Position numbers and translations under genes: made by a program. Below the pieces are notes generated by a model. That model had not been told where the DNA came from and did not search any database. It worked only from the letters and a program-made list of their open reading frames with translations. A DNA stretch of 21,457 nt from Clostridiales bacterium. GTDB lineage: Bacteria; Bacillota; Clostridia; Christensenellales; CAG-138. Shown piece by piece: positions 19,702 through 21,457 of the stretch (positions within the stretch are counted from its first letter, which is position 1; each line of letters opens with the position of its first letter). Where the stretch lies: assembly GCA_004554165.1 (NCBI GenBank), contig SFNQ01000031.1, positions 1 through 21,457 on the forward strand. Reading direction: 5' to 3'.

Positions 19702-21222
19702 TTATGGGCTTACGCGCTGCTGCGCTTCCGCTTCTTCCTCCGCAGAAAGCGCCTGCATCTGATTGGTGCTCCAGATGGTTTTCACCGCAAAATAGCGATC
19801 ATGGTTTGCCCAGCCGAGGTTCATGTTGGTGGCCGCAAACTCCAGTTCGGCGGAGGGCAAGGCCAGCCGCAGCTTCTCCTGCTGCACGTCATCCTCCGCC
19901 AGGGCGTTGCGAGAAAGCCACAGGCGCTCAAGCTGCGCATTTCCGAGGATTGGCGATGCGTCGCTGATCTCGTTGTAGGACAGATTCAGGTCCAGCAGCG
20001 CGGGCAGGTCGGCAAGCGGACGCAGGTCGGCAATCTTGTTCCTGTAGGCTTCCAGATACACAAGGTTTTTGAGGCCCGAAATGGGAGAGAGGTCTGCAAT
20101 ATCGTTTTGTGAAATCACCAGCACGCGTAGATTTACAAGCCCGGAAAGCGGCGAAAGGTCCGTCAGGGCCTGCCGGCTCAGATTGAGCGCCTCAAGCTCC
20201 GTGCAATAGCGCAGCGGTTCGATGTCCTCATCCCGCAGCAGGCGGTCGCCGCCGCTGCTGCGGCCATAAAACACCTTTGCATCCGTGCGGAGCGCGTATT
20301 TTCCGACGCGCACCACCCAGACAAACCGGGTGTCCGGGAATTGTGCGCAGAGCTGCTCCATCTCGCTGCTTTCAAACCCGTGTGTGGAAACGTCCACCCA
20401 GGCTGGGTTCATAAAACACTGCACGACGGTTGCAAGATCCTCAATGCCCTCGAAGTTTACCACGGTAAAGTCCAGCCGCTCATCCGTGCTGCGATACTGG
20501 GCCTCTGGAAAATCGACCGTCCAGTAGAAACGGATATCCGGATAAGCAATGTGCAGCGCCGCCTTCTCCCGGTTCGTGAGTGCGCTGCCAACAAGATTCA
20601 CGTCGGTAAGCGAAGGCAGGCAGGCAAGCTGCGCAGTCAACTTCTCAACGTCAATATCCTCCCGTGCGCCAAGATCCAGCCAGGCATCGGTATTGTCCAC
20701 TGCCTGCCCGCAGACCGGTACCGTCCAGAGCACCTCGCACTCCGGATGCAGGGTTGCAAAGGCAGAGAGCGCCTCGTAGCACTGGCTGCCACGCGCATCA
20801 AGCATTGTGAGCGAAGGAAAATACGCAAGCAGTCCAATATCCTTCTCCGTCAGCGAATCACAGGTCAGCGACTTCAGCGTACAGTCATACAGCGCGCCGC
20901 CAAGCGGCACGCTCCACAGAATTTCACAGGAAGGCAGGCCTTCCGAAAGCGCAAGAAATGTTTCCTCCGAAATTTCGTGGCCGCGCAGATCAAGCCGCGT
21001 AAGCCCCTGCTGGGAGATCAGCGCATCCAGCGAGGGCAGGGTTTCTCCCCGCAGGTCCAGTTCCACGGTCAGCCGCTGCGGCTGCGCTGCGGTTTCCACG
21101 CCGTCCGGCGCGCAGCCCCAGAGCAAACCAAGGCAAGCAACGAGGAGCAGGGCCGGCAGCAGGACCGCATTGGCCATCCCCCGGTTTTTTCCGCTCTTGC
21201 TATGTACAGTTTTCCGCTGCAT
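19702..21222 (-). CDS. leucine-rich-repeat lipoprotein with Trp-containing repeats
   Basis: ATG 21222 was chosen over the upstream in-frame start because AGGAAAGG stands 8 bases before it. The 506-residue product begins with a positively charged stretch and a hydrophobic signal (AVLLPALLLVACLGLLWGC). Its lipobox LWGC makes Cys37 the lipidated residue, so it sits on the outer face of the membrane. Residues about 40-320 hold four degenerate ~65-residue units, each ending in a strand with a conserved Trp (ILWSVP, VLWTVP, FYWTVD, FVWVVR; Trp at about 103, 166, 234, 302). Residues ~338-440 hold ~22-residue leucine-rich repeats (LEALNLSRQALTDLSPLSGL and so on), like internalin-type solenoids. The tail is Glu/Gln rich. 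Function is unknown; ligand or protein binding is likely. Confidence 0.85.
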   Translation of the reverse strand: MQRKTVHSKSGKNRGMANAVLLPALLLVACLGLLWGCAPDGVETAAQPQRLTVELDLRGETLPSLDALISQQGLTRLDLRGHEISEETFLALSEGLPSCEILWSVPLGGALYDCTLKSLTCDSLTEKDIGLLAYFPSLTMLDARGSQCYEALSAFATLHPECEVLWTVPVCGQAVDNTDAWLDLGAREDIDVEKLTAQLACLPSLTDVNLVGSALTNREKAALHIAYPDIRFYWTVDFPEAQYRSTDERLDFTVVNFEGIEDLATVVQCFMNPAWVDVSTHGFESSEMEQLCAQFPDTRFVWVVRVGKYALRTDAKVFYGRSSGGDRLLRDEDIEPLRYCTELEALNLSRQALTDLSPLSGLVNLRVLVISQNDIADLSPISGLKNLVYLEAYRNKIADLRPLADLPALLDLNLSYNEISDASPILGNAQLERLWLSRNALAEDDVQQEKLRLALPSAELEFAATNMNLGWANHDRYFAVKTIWSTNQMQALSAEEEAEAQQRVSP

Positions 21223-21272
21223 TCCATCTACCTTTCCTGCGGTTTGTTCGCAAATCTTCATACCGGAGTGTT

Positions 21273-21307
21273 TCGCTACAGTATGGGAAATTCATCGCTA
21301 CATTATA
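21273..21307 (-). promoter_or_regulatory. -10 box and direct repeats upstream of the LRR lipoprotein
   Basis: A perfect TATAAT (21307-21302, minus strand) lies ~80 bp before the start codon; no good -35 is seen. The octamer TCGCTACA (plus strand) occurs twice, at 21273-21280 and 21295-21302, start to start 22 bp, about two helical turns, overlapping the -10 end and the start region. That spacing suits a regulator binding one face of the DNA. Confidence 0.5.
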
Positions 21308-21430
21308 CCACGGGTTACTAGGGAGCAAAAGGGGGGACGAATTCCGAATACGGCAAAACCTGTAGGATTACAATACATCTTGGACAGAGGGGGGAGAAAA
21401 AGGGAGAAGGATTTGCACAGATCGGTTATG

Positions 21431-21457
21431 GTAGGTTTGTCAGAAAACAAAGACCGA
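21431..21457 (+). mobile_element. left end of a second IS copy running off the window
   Basis: GTAGGTTTGTCA (21431-21442) is the exact reverse complement of the terminal repeat closing the first IS copy (524-535). The orientation fits a left end, so the second copy would have its transposase to the right, in the same direction as the first. The preceding 21308-21430 stretch holds G-rich, A-rich sequence and no gene. Confidence 0.6.

Noticed and set aside
1..21457. defence system, prophage or CRISPR array
   Set aside because: No nuclease, methylase, toxin-antitoxin pair, phage gene or regularly spaced repeat array was seen; nearly all genes are of housekeeping or metabolic type.

Overview
The window looks like a GC-rich chromosomal segment from an anaerobic Gram-positive of the Clostridia (Bacillota). 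The evidence is a sortase, a VanW/PG-binding wall protein, a YtrA-type GntR regulator with its ABC genes, AGGAGG-type ribosome binding sites, and a YqeB/YqeC/SelD/YedE selenium set. I cannot name the species. Both edges fall in copies of what looks like one IS481-type insertion sequence. The first ~526 bases are the 3' part of a transposase, and the last ~27 bases carry a terminal repeat that matches its end. The window may simply be an assembly contig bounded by repeats.

Layout, left to right. (1) 1-1335: transposase tail, then a sortase gene that has lost its N-terminus to the IS and has no stop codon near the end of its domain. (2) 1332-3713 (+): promoter, metal-dependent amidohydrolase and alanine racemase. 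(3) 6087-3669 (-): recX, acpS and the bifunctional NAD(P)HX repair enzyme, tightly packed; the last overlaps the tail of alr convergently. (4) 6274-7995 (+): a VanW-domain membrane-anchored wall protein ending in a strong hairpin. (5) 12916-8352 (-): a selenium region in two transcription units, yqeC-yqeB-selD with its terminator, and yedE-tusA with its terminator, followed by a separately promoted 66-residue Cys-rich protein. (6) 13846-13028 (-): murI, and divergent from it an apparent structured RNA (about 13938-14106, +) ending in a clear intrinsic terminator. (7) ftsH (-) divergent from a COG1533/SPL-like radical SAM gene (+). (8) 19320-17360 (-): a YtrA-type regulator, ABC ATPase and permease under a promoter with a perfect palindromic operator. 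(9) 21222-19702 (-): a leucine-rich-repeat lipoprotein with an unusual tryptophan-containing repeat.

How the genes fit together. Alr and MurI supply D-alanine and D-glutamate for peptidoglycan, and the sortase and VanW protein also act at the envelope. YedE (probable selenium import), TusA-like protein, SelD (selenophosphate) and YqeB/YqeC match the known gene signature of selenium-dependent molybdenum hydroxylase maturation. No molybdenum hydroxylase, selA, selB or tRNA-Sec is visible here. The most notable unexplained element is the structured RNA candidate between murI and ftsH. Many long open frames opposite the real genes are GC-rich shadows and were left out. I found no tRNA, rRNA or CRISPR array.
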